From Massilia sp. NR 4-1 (GTDB lineage: Bacteria; Pseudomonadota; Gammaproteobacteria; Burkholderiales; Burkholderiaceae_D): 64,000 bases of DNA. Positions within the stretch are counted from its first letter, which is position 1, and each line of letters starts with the position of its first letter. Below the pieces are notes generated by a model. That model did no database searches and was not told the origin of the DNA. It worked only from the letters and a program-made list of their open reading frames with translations. The stretch covers positions 2,852,001-2,916,000 of the forward strand of contig NZ_CP012201.1 in NCBI RefSeq assembly GCF_001191005.1, written 5' to 3'. This document shows, in pieces, positions 1-9,652 of the stretch. Both the position numbers and the translations under genes were made by a program.

Positions 1-126
1 CAGCAAGGCCACCAGCTCCGCATTCGCCGCCAGCACCCGGCCCGCGCTATCGCATACGCAAGCCGGCACGCCGATCAGCGTCAGAGCGTCGGCCAGCACA
101 TCGGGATTTGCTGAGACTGGGTTCAT
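1..126 (-). CDS. N-terminus of a PAS-domain protein (partial)
   Basis: The minus strand is open from an ATG at 126 to the window edge, giving 42 residues. The segment LIGVPACVCDSAGRVLAANAE reads like the first strands of a PAS sensor domain (a hydrophobic strand, then D-x-x-G-R-V-L-x-x-N). This is the usual opening of PAS-type LuxR regulators, sensor kinases or GGDEF proteins, but the effector domain lies outside the window, so the function is open. It faces the same way as the prp operon and is separated from it by a likely terminator. Confidence 0.5.
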   Translation of the reverse strand, partial: MNPVSANPDVLADALTLIGVPACVCDSAGRVLAANAELVALL

Positions 127-268
127 GTACACCAAAGCACCTTGTGGAAATAAACGCTTCCCATTGGCAATGGATCGCTGTTGGGCAGATCATAAACCAC
201 AATGATTGCATTCGCCACAATACCCGGACGAATGCCCGGACTTGCCGGGCTAGCTTACAACAAAAGAA

Positions 269-311
269 GCGGCGCGCCTGTTCCTCTGATACAGAAGCCC
301 AGGCGCGCCGC
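269..311 (-). terminator. Likely terminator of the prp operon
   Basis: A perfect 12-bp inverted repeat (GCGGCGCGCCTG at 269-280, its complement at 300-311) with a 19-nt loop. Read on the minus strand, the stem is followed by the T-rich tract TTCTTTTGTTG. It lies 71 bp past the prpF stop codon. The rest of 127-381 shows no gene. Confidence 0.5.
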
Positions 312-381
312 GCCAAAAACGATATAAATCAAATCACAGGGCTTGCAAAAAACACTCCGCCGCCCGCTTGCAGCTATCTAG

Positions 382-1572
382 TTAGAACGCATCGCCGGGA
401 ACGCGCACCCAGCCCTCCATCAGTACGCGCGCGCTGCGGCTCATGATGGCCTTGGTCACGCTCCATTCGCCGTCCTGCCGGCGCGCTTCCGCCCCCACGC
501 GCAAGGTGCCGGAAGGATGGCCGAAGCGCACCGCCTGGCGTTCGCCGCCGCCGGCCGCCAGATTGACCAGGGTGCCGGGAATGGCGGCGGCGGTGCCGAT
601 GGCGACTGCGGCCGTGCCCATCATGGCGTGATGCAGCTTGCCCATGGACATGGCGCGCACCAGCAGGTCGATGTCTTCAGCCGCCACCTGCTTGCCGCTG
701 GATGCGGCATAGCTGGCGGGGCGGGCCACGAAAGCGACTTTCGGCGTGTGCTGGCGGGTAGCCGCTTCGTCCACGTGCTTGATCAGGCCCATGCGCACCG
801 CACCGTGGGCACGGATGGACTCGAACATGGCCAGCGCTTTGGGATCGCCGTTGATCGTTTCCTGCAATTCCGTACCCTGGTAGCCGATGGCGTCGGCATT
901 CACGAAAATGGTGGGAATGCCGGCGTTGATCATGGTGGCGCGCAGAATGCCGAGGCCCGGCACCTCCAGGTCGTCCACCAGATTCCCGGTCGGGAACATG
1001 GCGCCGCCACCGCCCTCTTCCTCGGCCGCCGGGTCGAGGAATTCCAGCTGCACTTCGGCCGCAGGGAAAGTCACGCCATCGAGTTCGAAGCCGCCGGTTT
1101 CCTGCACCGCGCCATCGGTGATCGGCACGTGGGCGATGATGGTCTTGCCGATATTGGCCTGCCAGATGCGCACCGTGGCGATGCCGTTGCGCGGCACGCG
1201 CTCCGCGTCCACCAGGCCGGAGGCGATGGCGAAGGAACCGACCGCCGCCGACAGATTGCCGCAGTTGCCGCTCCAGTCGACGAAAGGCTTGTCGATGGCG
1301 ACCTGGCCGAACAGATAGTCGACATCATGCCCCGGCCGCGCCGACTTCGACAGGATGACCGCCTTGCTGGTGCTGGAAGTCGCGCCGCCCATGCCGTCGA
1401 TCTGCTTGCCGTAAGGGTCGGGGCTGCCGATCACGCGCAGCAGCAGCGCATCGCGCGCCGCGCCGGGCAGCTGGGCCGCCGCAGGCAGATCCTGCAGGCG
1501 GAAGAACACGCCCTTGCTGGTGCCGCCGCGCATATAGGTGGCGGGGATTTTGATTTGCGCTGGATAAGCCAT
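382..1572 (-). CDS. prpF: 2-methylaconitate cis-trans isomerase PrpF
   Basis: A 396-residue protein of the PrpF family. It isomerises the 2-methylaconitate made by AcnD so that the methylcitrate cycle can proceed from propionyl-CoA to pyruvate and succinate. The N-terminal RGGTSKGVFF motif (15-24) is typical. K70 in SSTSK and C104 in SGNCGNL correspond to the catalytic Lys and Cys described for the Shewanella enzyme. Its ATG is two bases past the acnD stop, so the genes are co-transcribed. The acnD-prpF pair replaces prpD in many proteobacteria. Confidence 0.95.
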   Translation of the reverse strand: MAYPAQIKIPATYMRGGTSKGVFFRLQDLPAAAQLPGAARDALLLRVIGSPDPYGKQIDGMGGATSSTSKAVILSKSARPGHDVDYLFGQVAIDKPFVDWSGNCGNLSAAVGSFAIASGLVDAERVPRNGIATVRIWQANIGKTIIAHVPITDGAVQETGGFELDGVTFPAAEVQLEFLDPAAEEEGGGGAMFPTGNLVDDLEVPGLGILRATMINAGIPTIFVNADAIGYQGTELQETINGDPKALAMFESIRAHGAVRMGLIKHVDEAATRQHTPKVAFVARPASYAASSGKQVAAEDIDLLVRAMSMGKLHHAMMGTAAVAIGTAAAIPGTLVNLAAGGGERQAVRFGHPSGTLRVGAEARRQDGEWSVTKAIMSRSARVLMEGWVRVPGDAF

Positions 1573-1574
1573 GC

Positions 1575-4169
1575 TTAAGCCGCCTTTGCCGATTCAAGGA
1601 AGTCCTGGGCGAAGCGCTGCAGCACGCCGCCCGCCTCGTAAATGGAAACCTCTTCCGCCGTATCCAGGCGGCAGGTCACGGGCACATCGACGCGCTCGCC
1701 GTTGCGGCGGTGGATCACCAGGGTCAGGTCGGCACGCGGGGTGCGCTGGCCGACCACGTCATAGCTTTCCGTGCCGTCCAGATTCAGGGTCAGGCGGTTC
1801 ACGCCAGGCTTGAATTCCAGCGGCAGCACGCCCATGCCCACCAGATTGGTGCGGTGGATGCGCTCGAAGCCTTCGGCCACGATGGCTTCCACGCCGGCCA
1901 GGCGCACGCCCTTGGCAGCCCAGTCGCGCGAAGAGCCCTGGCCGTAGTCGGCGCCGGCGATCACGATCAGCGGCTGCTTGCGTTCCATATAGGTTTCGAT
2001 CGCTTCCCACATGCGCATCACCTTGCCTTCGGGTTCGACGCGCGCCAGGGAGCCGGCTTTCACCTTGCCGTCTTCCAGCACCATCTCGTTTTTCAGGGTC
2101 GGGTTGGCGAAGGTGGCGCGCTGCGCCGTCAGGTGGTCGCCGCGGTGGGTGGCGTAGGAGTTGAAGTCCTCTTCCGGCAAGCCCATTTTCGCCAGGTACT
2201 CGCCCGCAGCGCTATCGAGCATGATGGCGTTCGACGGCGACAGGTGGTCGGTGGTGATGTTGTCGCCCAGGACGGCCAGCGGCAGCATGCCTTGCAGCGT
2301 GCGCTCGCCGGCCAGCGCGCCTTCCCAGTAAGGCGGACGGCGGATATAGGTGCTCGGCGCGCGCCAGTCGTACAGCGGGCTGACTTGCTCGCCCTTGTCT
2401 TCGCGCGGCGCGAACATCGGGATATACACCTTGCGGAAGTGCTCGGGCTTGACGCTGGATGCGACGATGGCGTCGATTTCCGCGTCGCTCGGCCAGATGT
2501 CCTTCAGCGTGATCGGCTGGCCGTTGGCGTCGGTGCCCAGCACATCCTTCTCGATATCGAAGCGGATGGTGCCGGCGATGGCGTAAGCCACCACCAGCGG
2601 CGGCGAAGCCAGGAAGGCCTGCTTGGCGTATGGGTGGATGCGGCCGTCGAAGTTGCGGTTGCCGGAAAGGACGGCGGTGGCGTACAGGTCGCGCTCCACC
2701 ACTTCCTTCTGGATCACCGGATCGAGGGCGCCGGACATGCCGTTGCAGGAAGTGCAGGCATAGGCCACCACGCCGAAGCCCAGCTTTTCCAGCTCGGGCA
2801 GCAGGCCCGCTTCTTCCAGGTACAAGGTGACAGCCTTGGAGCCGGGCGCCAGCGAGCTTTTCACCCAGGGCTTGCGCAGCAGGCCGCGCTGGTTGGCGTT
2901 GCGCGCCAGCAGGCCGGCGGCAATCATATTGCGCGGGTTGTTGGTGTTGGTGCAGCTGGTGATGGCAGCGATGATGACGGCGCCGTCCGGCATCAGGCCA
3001 GGCTCGTTCTCCACCTTGCCGCTGATGCCGCGCGCGGCCAGCTCGGAAGTCGGCACGCGCTTGTGCGGATTGGACGGGCCGGCGATATTGCGCACCACGC
3101 TGGACAGGTCGAACTTCAGCACGCGCTCGTATTCGGCGGCTTTCAGGCCATCGGCCCACAGGCCGGTTTCCTTGGCATAGCTTTCCACCAGCTTGACCAG
3201 TTCGTCGTCGCGGCCGGTCAGCTTCAGGTATTTGATGGTCTGCTCGTCGATGTAGAACATCGCGGCGGTGGCGCCGAATTCGGGCGCCATATTCGAGATG
3301 GTGGCACGGTCGCCCAGGGTCAGGGCGGCGGCGCCTTCGCCGTAGAACTCCAGATAGGAGGACACGACTTTTTCCTTCCGCAGGAATTCGGTCAGCGCCA
3401 GCACGGTGTCGGTGGCGGTGATGCCGGGCTGCGGCTTGCCGCTCAGTTCGACGCCGATGATATCGGGCAGGCGCATCCACGAGGCGCGGCCCAGCATCAC
3501 GCTTTCCGCTTCCAGGCCGCCGACGCCGATGGCGATCACACCCAGCGCATCGACCATGGGGGTGTGCGAATCGGTGCCGACCAGGGTGTCGGGATAAGCC
3601 ACACCTTCGCTGACCTGGATCACGGGCGACATGCGTTCCAGATTGATCTGGTGCAGGATGCCGTTACCAGGCGGGATCACGTCCACGTTCTTGAAGGCCA
3701 GCTTGGTCCAGTTGATGAAGTCGAAGCGGTCTTCGTTGCGGCGATCCTCGATGGCGCGGTTCTTGGCAAAGGCATCGGGATCGAAACCGCCGCATTCCAC
3801 GGCCAGCGAATGGTCGACCACCAGCTGGGTCGGCACCACCGGATTGACCATGGCCGGGTCGCCCCCCTGCTCGGCGATGGCGTCGCGCAGGCCGGCCAGG
3901 TCGACCAGGGCGGTCTGGCCCAGGATGTCGTGGCAGACCACGCGCGCCGGGAACCAGGGGAAATCCAGATCGCGCTTGCGCTCGATCAGTTGCGACAGCG
4001 AGGCGTTCAGCGTCGCGGGTTCGCAGCGGCGCACCAGGTTCTCGGCCAGTACGCGCGAGGTATAGGGCAGCTTGGCGTAGGAGCCTGGCTGGATGGCGTC
4101 GACAGCGGCGCGCGCGTCGAAGTAATCCAGCTTGGTGCCGGGCAGCTGTTTGCGGAATGCGGCGTTCAT
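1575..4169 (-). CDS. acnD: Fe/S-dependent 2-methylisocitrate dehydratase AcnD
   Basis: An 864-residue aconitase-fold enzyme that dehydrates 2-methylcitrate to 2-methylaconitate, working with PrpF. The 4Fe-4S ligands are visible: C406 in SCTNTNNP, and C472 and C475 in the CTSCNG motif. The C-terminal swivel domain carries the GSSRDWAAKG substrate-binding motif. The start was set at the ATG at 4169 (MNAAFRKQLPG), which is typical for AcnD. Further upstream extension would run into prpC, whose stop codon is one base away. Length agrees with AcnD (about 860-870 residues). Confidence 0.95.
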   Translation of the reverse strand: MNAAFRKQLPGTKLDYFDARAAVDAIQPGSYAKLPYTSRVLAENLVRRCEPATLNASLSQLIERKRDLDFPWFPARVVCHDILGQTALVDLAGLRDAIAEQGGDPAMVNPVVPTQLVVDHSLAVECGGFDPDAFAKNRAIEDRRNEDRFDFINWTKLAFKNVDVIPPGNGILHQINLERMSPVIQVSEGVAYPDTLVGTDSHTPMVDALGVIAIGVGGLEAESVMLGRASWMRLPDIIGVELSGKPQPGITATDTVLALTEFLRKEKVVSSYLEFYGEGAAALTLGDRATISNMAPEFGATAAMFYIDEQTIKYLKLTGRDDELVKLVESYAKETGLWADGLKAAEYERVLKFDLSSVVRNIAGPSNPHKRVPTSELAARGISGKVENEPGLMPDGAVIIAAITSCTNTNNPRNMIAAGLLARNANQRGLLRKPWVKSSLAPGSKAVTLYLEEAGLLPELEKLGFGVVAYACTSCNGMSGALDPVIQKEVVERDLYATAVLSGNRNFDGRIHPYAKQAFLASPPLVVAYAIAGTIRFDIEKDVLGTDANGQPITLKDIWPSDAEIDAIVASSVKPEHFRKVYIPMFAPREDKGEQVSPLYDWRAPSTYIRRPPYWEGALAGERTLQGMLPLAVLGDNITTDHLSPSNAIMLDSAAGEYLAKMGLPEEDFNSYATHRGDHLTAQRATFANPTLKNEMVLEDGKVKAGSLARVEPEGKVMRMWEAIETYMERKQPLIVIAGADYGQGSSRDWAAKGVRLAGVEAIVAEGFERIHRTNLVGMGVLPLEFKPGVNRLTLNLDGTESYDVVGQRTPRADLTLVIHRRNGERVDVPVTCRLDTAEEVSIYEAGGVLQRFAQDFLESAKAA

Positions 4170-4170
4170 A

Positions 4171-5322
4171 TTACTTGCGGTCCTTGATCGGTACGAATTG
4201 CAGGTCTTCCGGGCCAACATAGTTGGCGCTCGGACGGATGATCTTGTTGTCGATGCGCTGTTCGATCACGTGCGCGGCCCAGCCCGAGGTGCGGCTGATC
4301 ACGAACAGTGGGGTGAACATGGCGGTCGGCACGCCCATCATGTGGTAGGACACGGCGGAGAACCAGTCCAGGTTGGGGAACATCTTCTTGATTTCCCACA
4401 TCACGCTTTCCAGGCGCTCGGCGATGTCGAACATCTTCATCGAACCGGCTTCCTGCGACAGCTTGCGCGCCACTTCCTTGATGACCTTGTTGCGCGGGTC
4501 GGAGATGGTGTAGACCGGGTGGCCGAAGCCGATCACCACTTCCTTGTTGGCGACGCGGTTGCGGATATCGGCTTCCGCCTCGTCGGCGTTTTCGTAGCGC
4601 TTCTGGATATCCAGCGCCACTTCGTTGGCGCCGCCGTGTTTCGGGCCGCGCAGCGCGCCGATCGCGCCGGTGATGGCGGAGTGGATGTCGGAACCGGTGC
4701 CGGCGATCACGCGGCTGGTGAAGGTCGAAGCGTTGAATTCGTGTTCCGCGTACAGGATCAGCGAGGTGTGCATGGCCTTGACCCAGGATTCGGAAGGCTT
4801 CTCGCCATGCAGCAGGTGCAGGAAGTGGCCACCGATGGAGTCGTCGTCGGTTTCCACTTCGATGCGCTTGCCGTTATGGCTGAAATGGTACCAGTACAGC
4901 AGCATGGAACCGAAGGAAGCCATCAGGCGGTCGGCGATGTCGCGCGCACCGGCGATATTGTGGTCGTCCTTTTCCGGCAGGGCGCAGCCCAGCACCGAGA
5001 CGCCGGTGCGCATCACGTCCATCGGATGGGCGCCGGCCGGCAGCGCTTCCAGCGCCGCCTTCACGGCCTGCGGCAGGCCGCGCAGGGATTTCAGCTTGGC
5101 TTTGTAGCCTTTCAGTTCGGCGCCGGTAGGCAGTTTGCCATGCACCAGCAGATAGGCGATTTCCTCGAATTCGCAGCTGTCGGCCACGTCCAGGATGTCA
5201 TAGCCGCGGTAGTGCAGGTCATTGCCGGTCTTGCCGACGGAGCACAGGGCGGTATTGCCGGCCGCAACGCCGGACAGGGCGACGGATTTTTTAGGTTTGA
5301 ATGTTGCTGCTTGATCGGTCAT
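4171..5322 (-). CDS. prpC: 2-methylcitrate synthase PrpC
   Basis: A 383-residue citrate-synthase-family enzyme that condenses propionyl-CoA with oxaloacetate. The catalytic triad is present: H194 (EHEFNAST), H229 (GPKHGGA) and D319 (PNLDWFS). The operon context separates it from the housekeeping citrate synthase. A GGAG ribosome-binding sequence lies before the ATG. It sits 20 bp after prpB and 1 bp before acnD. Confidence 0.96.
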   Translation of the reverse strand: MTDQAATFKPKKSVALSGVAAGNTALCSVGKTGNDLHYRGYDILDVADSCEFEEIAYLLVHGKLPTGAELKGYKAKLKSLRGLPQAVKAALEALPAGAHPMDVMRTGVSVLGCALPEKDDHNIAGARDIADRLMASFGSMLLYWYHFSHNGKRIEVETDDDSIGGHFLHLLHGEKPSESWVKAMHTSLILYAEHEFNASTFTSRVIAGTGSDIHSAITGAIGALRGPKHGGANEVALDIQKRYENADEAEADIRNRVANKEVVIGFGHPVYTISDPRNKVIKEVARKLSQEAGSMKMFDIAERLESVMWEIKKMFPNLDWFSAVSYHMMGVPTAMFTPLFVISRTSGWAAHVIEQRIDNKIIRPSANYVGPEDLQFVPIKDRK

Positions 5323-5342
5323 CTCTACTCTCCTCTACGCGA

Positions 5343-6230
5343 TTACTTTTTCTGCGCTGCGAACAGCGCATCCAGCTTTTGCTCAAAATCGTGATAATTG
5401 ATGCGCTCATACAGTTCGGCGCGGGTCTGCATGGTGTCCAGCACGGCCTTTTGCGAACCGTCGCGGCGGATGGCCCCGTACACATTCTCAGCCGCCTTGT
5501 TCATCGCGCGGAAGGCCGACAGCGGATACAGCACCAGGCCGACGTCCGCCGATTTCAGTTCGTCCACGGTGAACAGCGGGGTGGAGCCGAATTCGGTGAT
5601 GTTCGCCAGCACCGGCACTTTCACCGCATTGGCGAACTGCTTGTACATGGACAGTTCGGTCATCGCTTCCGGGAAGATCATATCGGCGCCCGCTTCCACG
5701 CAGGCGATGGCGCGCTCGATGGCGGCGTCCAGGCCTTCCACGGCCAGCGCGTCGGTGCGCGCCATGATGACGAAGTTTTCGTCGGTGCGGGCATCGACGG
5801 CGGCCTTGATGCGGTCCACCATTTCAGCCTTGCTCACGATTTCCTTGCCTGGACGGTGGCCGCAGCGCTTGGCGCCGACCTGGTCTTCGATATGCATGGC
5901 GGCAGCGCCGAACTTGATCATGGACTTCACGGTGCGCGCCACGTTGAAGGCGGAGGAGCCGAAGCCGGTATCCACGTCCACCAGCAGCGGCAGGTCGCAC
6001 ACGTCGGTAATGCGGCGCACGTCGGTCAGCACATCGTCCAGATTGGAGATGCCCAGGTCGGGCAGGCCGAGGGAACCGGCAGCGACGCCGCCGCCGGACA
6101 GATAGATGGCACGGAAGCCGGCGCGCTTGGCCAGCAGGGCATGGTTGGCGTTGATCGCGCCCACCACTTGCAGCGGGGATTCTTCCTGCACGGCCTTGCG
6201 GAAGGCGGCGCCTGCGGAGTATTGGCTCAT
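5343..6230 (-). CDS. prpB: 2-methylisocitrate lyase PrpB
   Basis: A 295-residue member of the isocitrate lyase / PEP mutase superfamily that cleaves 2-methylisocitrate to pyruvate and succinate. C123 in the KRCGH motif is the catalytic cysteine loop, and the Mg-binding VDVDTGFG segment is present. The ATG at 6230 ([13 protein letters not shown]) was chosen because it has an AAAGG ribosome-binding sequence and because the longer open frame would run over the sigma-54 promoter. First gene of the prp operon. Confidence 0.95.
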   Translation of the reverse strand: MSQYSAGAAFRKAVQEESPLQVVGAINANHALLAKRAGFRAIYLSGGGVAAGSLGLPDLGISNLDDVLTDVRRITDVCDLPLLVDVDTGFGSSAFNVARTVKSMIKFGAAAMHIEDQVGAKRCGHRPGKEIVSKAEMVDRIKAAVDARTDENFVIMARTDALAVEGLDAAIERAIACVEAGADMIFPEAMTELSMYKQFANAVKVPVLANITEFGSTPLFTVDELKSADVGLVLYPLSAFRAMNKAAENVYGAIRRDGSQKAVLDTMQTRAELYERINYHDFEQKLDALFAAQKK

Positions 6231-6271
6231 GGAGACCTTTCTCAATGGAACGTTGGTATCGGCTGCTTTAA

Positions 6272-6287
6272 TGCAAAAGTCATGCCA
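6272..6287 (-). promoter_or_regulatory. Sigma-54 (-24/-12) promoter of the prpBC-acnD-prpF operon
   Basis: On the minus strand the sequence reads TGGCAT-GACTT-TTGCA, a 10/11 match to the RpoN consensus TGGCAC-N5-TTGCA with exact GG-N10-GC spacing. Predicted transcription start is near 6261, giving a leader of about 30 nt before prpB. This fits a PrpR-activated promoter. Confidence 0.85.
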
Positions 6288-6316
6288 GTTTTGCCTTGCA
6301 GATAAAAATGCATAAG

Positions 6317-6329
6317 AATCAGCGACTTG
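6317..6329. promoter_or_regulatory. Possible IHF site between the activator site and the prp promoter
   Basis: AATCAGCGACTTG matches the IHF consensus WATCAANNNNTTR at every defined position but one. It lies between the inverted repeat at 6366 and the -24 element, where DNA bending is expected at sigma-54 promoters. A single short match can arise by chance. Confidence 0.35.
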
Positions 6330-6365
6330 CCCGTGGCAATGCAACACGGCCATCCTCTGCACGCA

Positions 6366-6386
6366 TTTCACACTGAAACAGTGAAA
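6366..6386. promoter_or_regulatory. Probable PrpR binding site (inverted repeats)
   Basis: TTTCA-CAC-TGAAA (6366-6378) is a perfect inverted repeat, and TTTCAC also pairs with GTGAAA at 6381-6386. It lies about 80 bp upstream of the -24 element, a normal distance for a sigma-54 activator, and close to the prpR start, so it could also mediate autoregulation. Confidence 0.55.
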
Positions 6387-6397
6387 CATTGATGAAC

Positions 6398-6403
6398 TAT
6401 AAT
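6398..6403 (+). promoter_or_regulatory. -10 hexamer of the prpR promoter
   Basis: A perfect TATAAT only six bases before the prpR ATG. With usual -10 geometry transcription would begin at or within a base or two of the ATG, so prpR may be leaderless. No Shine-Dalgarno sequence precedes the ATG and no clear -35 is visible. Confidence 0.45.
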
Positions 6404-6409
6404 TGAAAC

Positions 6410-8083
6410 ATGCGCCATTCCACTCCCCTGCCCCTGGACAGCAACGACAAACCGGTGATCTGGACGGTTTCCGTGTCGCGCCTGTCCGAACTGTTCCGCG
6501 ACATCACGCTGGAATACGACGCCCTCGCCACCATCGAGCCGATCAACCTCGGCTTCGACGAGGCGGCGCGCCATATCCGCGAACGCATGGCAACCGAGCG
6601 CTGCGACGCGGTGATCGCGGCCGGCTCGAACGCGGCCTATCTGAAAGGCCGGCTCTCGGTGCCGGTGGTGATCGCCAAGGCATCCGGCTTCGACATGATG
6701 CAGGCGCTGGCCAGGGCGCGCCGCGTCTCGGAGCGCATCGGCGTCATCACCTACCAGGACCAGATGCCGGAGTTGGCCGAATTCGCCGCCACCTTCGGCG
6801 TGCAGATCGCCCAGCGCACCTATGCCACCGAGGAGGATGCGCGCGCCCAGATCAATGATCTGAAAGCCGCCGGCATCAAAGCCATCGTCGGCGCGGGCCT
6901 GATCACCGACCTGGCCGAGGAAGCGGGATTGACCGGCGTGTTCGTCTACTCGGCCGCGTCGATCCGCCAAGCCTTCGACGATGCGCTGGAGATGGCGCGC
7001 CTGGCCCAGCTGGAATCGAACCGGGGACGGCGCGCCGTGGTGGCCGATACGCTGCGCGCCAAGCATGGCCTGAACGATCTGCGCGGCGAATCGGCGGCGA
7101 TGGAAAAGGTGCGCCAGGCCGTGGTGCTGTATGCGAAGTCGCCGGCCACGGTGCTGATCCAGGGCGAAACCGGCAGCGGCAAGGAGCTGGTGGCGCAAGC
7201 CATCCACCGCGAAAGCCCGCGCGTGCTGGGCGTGAACCGGCCCTTCGTGGCGGTGAACTGCGGCGCGATCGCCGAATCGCTGCTGGAATCGGAATTGTTC
7301 GGCCACGAGGAAGGCGCCTTCACCGGCGCGCGGCGCGGCGGCCACGCCGGCCTGTTCGAGGCGGCCAACCGCGGCACCCTCTTCCTCGACGAGATCGGCG
7401 AAATGCCGCTGACGCTGCAAACCCGCCTGCTGCGCGTGCTGGAGGAGCGCGAGGTGGTGCGCGTGGGCGGCACGCGGCCCATCGCCGTCAACGTGCGCAT
7501 CATCAGCGCCACCCACTGCGACCTGGAGCAGCGGGTGCGCGAAGGCCGCTTCCGCGCCGACCTGTTCTACCGCCTGGCCGTACTGCGCCTGGCGCTGCCG
7601 CCGCTGCGCGAACATGGCGCCGATATCGTGCCGCTGGCCGAATGGTCGCTGAAGAATGCGCTGGCAGCGCTGGGCGCGCGGCCCCATCCCAATCTGCACG
7701 CCGAAGTGGCGGCTTGCGCACCACTGCTGGTACGCTACAGCTGGCCGGGCAATGTGCGCGAGCTGCGCAATCTGACCGAGCGCCTGGCGCTCTTCCTCGC
7801 CGCCGAACCATTGCAGGCGCTGACGCCCGGTTTCGTGTTGGGCGTGGCGCCCGAGCTGGCAGGCAGCGCCAAGGCCATGGCGGGCAACGCCGACCGTAGC
7901 GACGGCAGTCGCCTCGGCGGCAACGGCAGCGGCCATGCCACCGATTTGGCCGGAGCCAAGGAGAGCGCCGGCGAAGTATTAGCCCGCTTCGGCGGGCGGC
8001 GCGACGCGGCGGCGGCCTACCTCGGCATCAGCCGCACGACCTTGTGGCGCCGCTTGCGCGAGGAAGGCCACGACGGCGTCTGA
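6410..8083 (+). CDS. prpR: Sigma-54-dependent propionate catabolism activator PrpR
   Basis: A 557-residue enhancer-binding protein divergent from prpB. Residues about 15-200 form the PrpR N-terminal sensing domain, which in relatives binds 2-methylcitrate. The AAA+ core has Walker A GETGSGKE (252-259) and the sigma-54 contact loop GAFTGA near residue 303. A Fis-type helix-turn-helix ([13 protein letters not shown]) ends the protein. A low-complexity Gly/Ala/Ser stretch links AAA+ and HTH. The ATG at 6410 keeps the family N-terminus; a GTG fourteen codons later is the only close alternative. Confidence 0.93.
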   Translation: MRHSTPLPLDSNDKPVIWTVSVSRLSELFRDITLEYDALATIEPINLGFDEAARHIRERMATERCDAVIAAGSNAAYLKGRLSVPVVIAKASGFDMMQALARARRVSERIGVITYQDQMPELAEFAATFGVQIAQRTYATEEDARAQINDLKAAGIKAIVGAGLITDLAEEAGLTGVFVYSAASIRQAFDDALEMARLAQLESNRGRRAVVADTLRAKHGLNDLRGESAAMEKVRQAVVLYAKSPATVLIQGETGSGKELVAQAIHRESPRVLGVNRPFVAVNCGAIAESLLESELFGHEEGAFTGARRGGHAGLFEAANRGTLFLDEIGEMPLTLQTRLLRVLEEREVVRVGGTRPIAVNVRIISATHCDLEQRVREGRFRADLFYRLAVLRLALPPLREHGADIVPLAEWSLKNALAALGARPHPNLHAEVAACAPLLVRYSWPGNVRELRNLTERLALFLAAEPLQALTPGFVLGVAPELAGSAKAMAGNADRSDGSRLGGNGSGHATDLAGAKESAGEVLARFGGRRDAAAAYLGISRTTLWRRLREEGHDGV

Positions 8084-8185
8084 GCGCCCGCCGCCGCCTT
8101 TCCATCCGCATCCCCGGCTTCTGCGCGCCGCCGCCCTGCTGCCCAGCCTACAATCGGCGCAAGACCATCAGCATGGGAGGAGCGC

Positions 8186-8671
8186 ATGAACGAGCACGCC
8201 AGCCTGGACTGCGAAAAGGAAACACTGAAAGAACAGATGGCGCGCATCGTCGAAGAAGCGCGCATGGTGCTGCCGGGTATCCAGGCCCTGTTCGGCTTTC
8301 AGACGATAGCCGTCTTCAACGAGCGCTTTAACGACCTGCCCATGTATGCCCAGGACTGCCACGTGGCCGCGCTGGCCCTGGTGGTGATCGCCATCGCCCT
8401 GATCATGATGCCCGCCGCCTACCACCGCCTGGCCGAACCGCAGCTCATTTCGCGGCGCGGCATCAAGGTCTCGGCGCGCGCCATCTGCTACGCGCTGGCG
8501 CCGCTGGCCGGCGCCCTGTCGCTCGACATCTTTGTGGTACTGCATGCTGTGACGAACGACCTCCCGCTCAGCGCCAGCGGTGGCATCGGCGCCTTTCTGC
8601 TGCTGATCACCTTGTGGTTTGCCTACCCCTACCACGCGCGCCGCCTGCGCAACGCCGAAATAGGCGACTGA
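8186..8671 (+). CDS. DUF6328-type small membrane protein
   Basis: A 161-residue integral membrane protein. The pattern EARMVLPGIQALFGFQ followed by MPAAYHRL is what I associate with the DUF6328 family, whose function is unknown. A charged N-terminal 25 residues is followed by about four hydrophobic segments (near 33-45, 60-78, 95-115, 125-145). A GGGAGGAGC ribosome-binding sequence precedes the ATG. It stands alone, with about 90-100 bp on each side. Confidence 0.75.
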   Translation: MNEHASLDCEKETLKEQMARIVEEARMVLPGIQALFGFQTIAVFNERFNDLPMYAQDCHVAALALVVIAIALIMMPAAYHRLAEPQLISRRGIKVSARAICYALAPLAGALSLDIFVVLHAVTNDLPLSASGGIGAFLLLITLWFAYPYHARRLRNAEIGD

Positions 8672-8764
8672 CACCGCTCATCCTCGATCCGCGCCGCTCA
8701 TCACGACGGCGCTCGCCGCCGCCGCAACCCGCCGATAGCCTACGTTTCACAAGGAGGAAATACC

Positions 8765-9652
8765 ATGAAACGTCACATCGCCCAATGCACGGCAAAGTTC
8801 ACCGTTAAAACCCTGCTGGCCGCATCGGCCATGGTTTTGAGCATCGCCCCTGCCCTCGCCGGCAACGCCTTCAAGGCCGAGGTCACGGGCCAAGGCCAGC
8901 CCTTGATCCTGATTCCCGGCCTGGCTTCTTCCGGCGAAGTGTGGCAAGGCACGGTCAAGCGCTTCTGCGGCGCGCGCCAATGCCATGTGCTGACCCTGGC
9001 CGGCTTCGCGGGCCAGCCCGCCATCGAGCAGCCGCTGCTGCCCGCCGTCGAGGAAGAGCTGGTCGCCTATATCAGCGCCAACAAGCTGGAAAAGCCGGTG
9101 GTCGTGGGGCATAGCCTGGGAGGTTTCGTGGCGCTGAAGCTAGCCAGCGACCATCCGGACCAGGTGGGCCGCCTGGTCATCGTCGATTCCCTGCCCGCCC
9201 TGGGCGCGACGCACATGCCGGACATGACGGCGGAGCAGCTGCAAAGCCAGGCGGCGCGCATGCGCGCCGGCATGCTGGCGCAGGATGAGGCCACGCGCGC
9301 CATCTCGCAAAAGCGCACCGTCGGCGCGATGGTGAGGGCCCCCGCCGATGCCGAACGGATTATCGGCTGGGGCCAGCAGTCGGACCGCAAGACCGTGGCC
9401 AACGCCATGTACCAGCTGATGTCCAGCGATTTGCGCGGCGATCTGGCGCGCATCAAGGCGCCCACGCTGGTGCTGGGCACCTGGATCGCCTACAAGGACT
9501 ATGCGCCGCGCACCGCGATTGCCGAGACTTTCAAGGCGCAATATGCGAAACTGGGCGGCGCACAAATCGAGCTGGCCGACACGGCCCGCCACTTCATCAT
9601 GTACGACGATCCTGAATGGATGTATGCCCGCATGGAGCAATTCCTCAAATGA
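8765..9652 (+). CDS. Secreted alpha/beta hydrolase
   Basis: A 295-residue protein with a cleavable signal peptide (hydrophobic 17-32, LALAGN cleavage region) and an alpha/beta-hydrolase fold. The nucleophile is S117 in GHSLGG, the oxyanion region is LIPGLASSG (about 50-58), the acid is in the VIVDSLPALG strand, and the catalytic His is H276 near the C-terminus. An AAGGAGGA ribosome-binding sequence precedes the ATG. Its stop overlaps the sensor-kinase start by four bases (ATGA), so it is co-transcribed with the two-component pair. Substrate cannot be told from sequence. Confidence 0.85.
   Translation: MKRHIAQCTAKFTVKTLLAASAMVLSIAPALAGNAFKAEVTGQGQPLILIPGLASSGEVWQGTVKRFCGARQCHVLTLAGFAGQPAIEQPLLPAVEEELVAYISANKLEKPVVVGHSLGGFVALKLASDHPDQVGRLVIVDSLPALGATHMPDMTAEQLQSQAARMRAGMLAQDEATRAISQKRTVGAMVRAPADAERIIGWGQQSDRKTVANAMYQLMSSDLRGDLARIKAPTLVLGTWIAYKDYAPRTAIAETFKAQYAKLGGAQIELADTARHFIMYDDPEWMYARMEQFLK

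Noticed and set aside
1710..4187. 825-codon open frame on the plus strand over acnD
   Set aside because: Antisense shadow of acnD, rich in His, Gln and Gly, with no domain or ribosome-binding sequence. Similar shadows over prpF, clpA, the secretin and the nuclease were also dropped.
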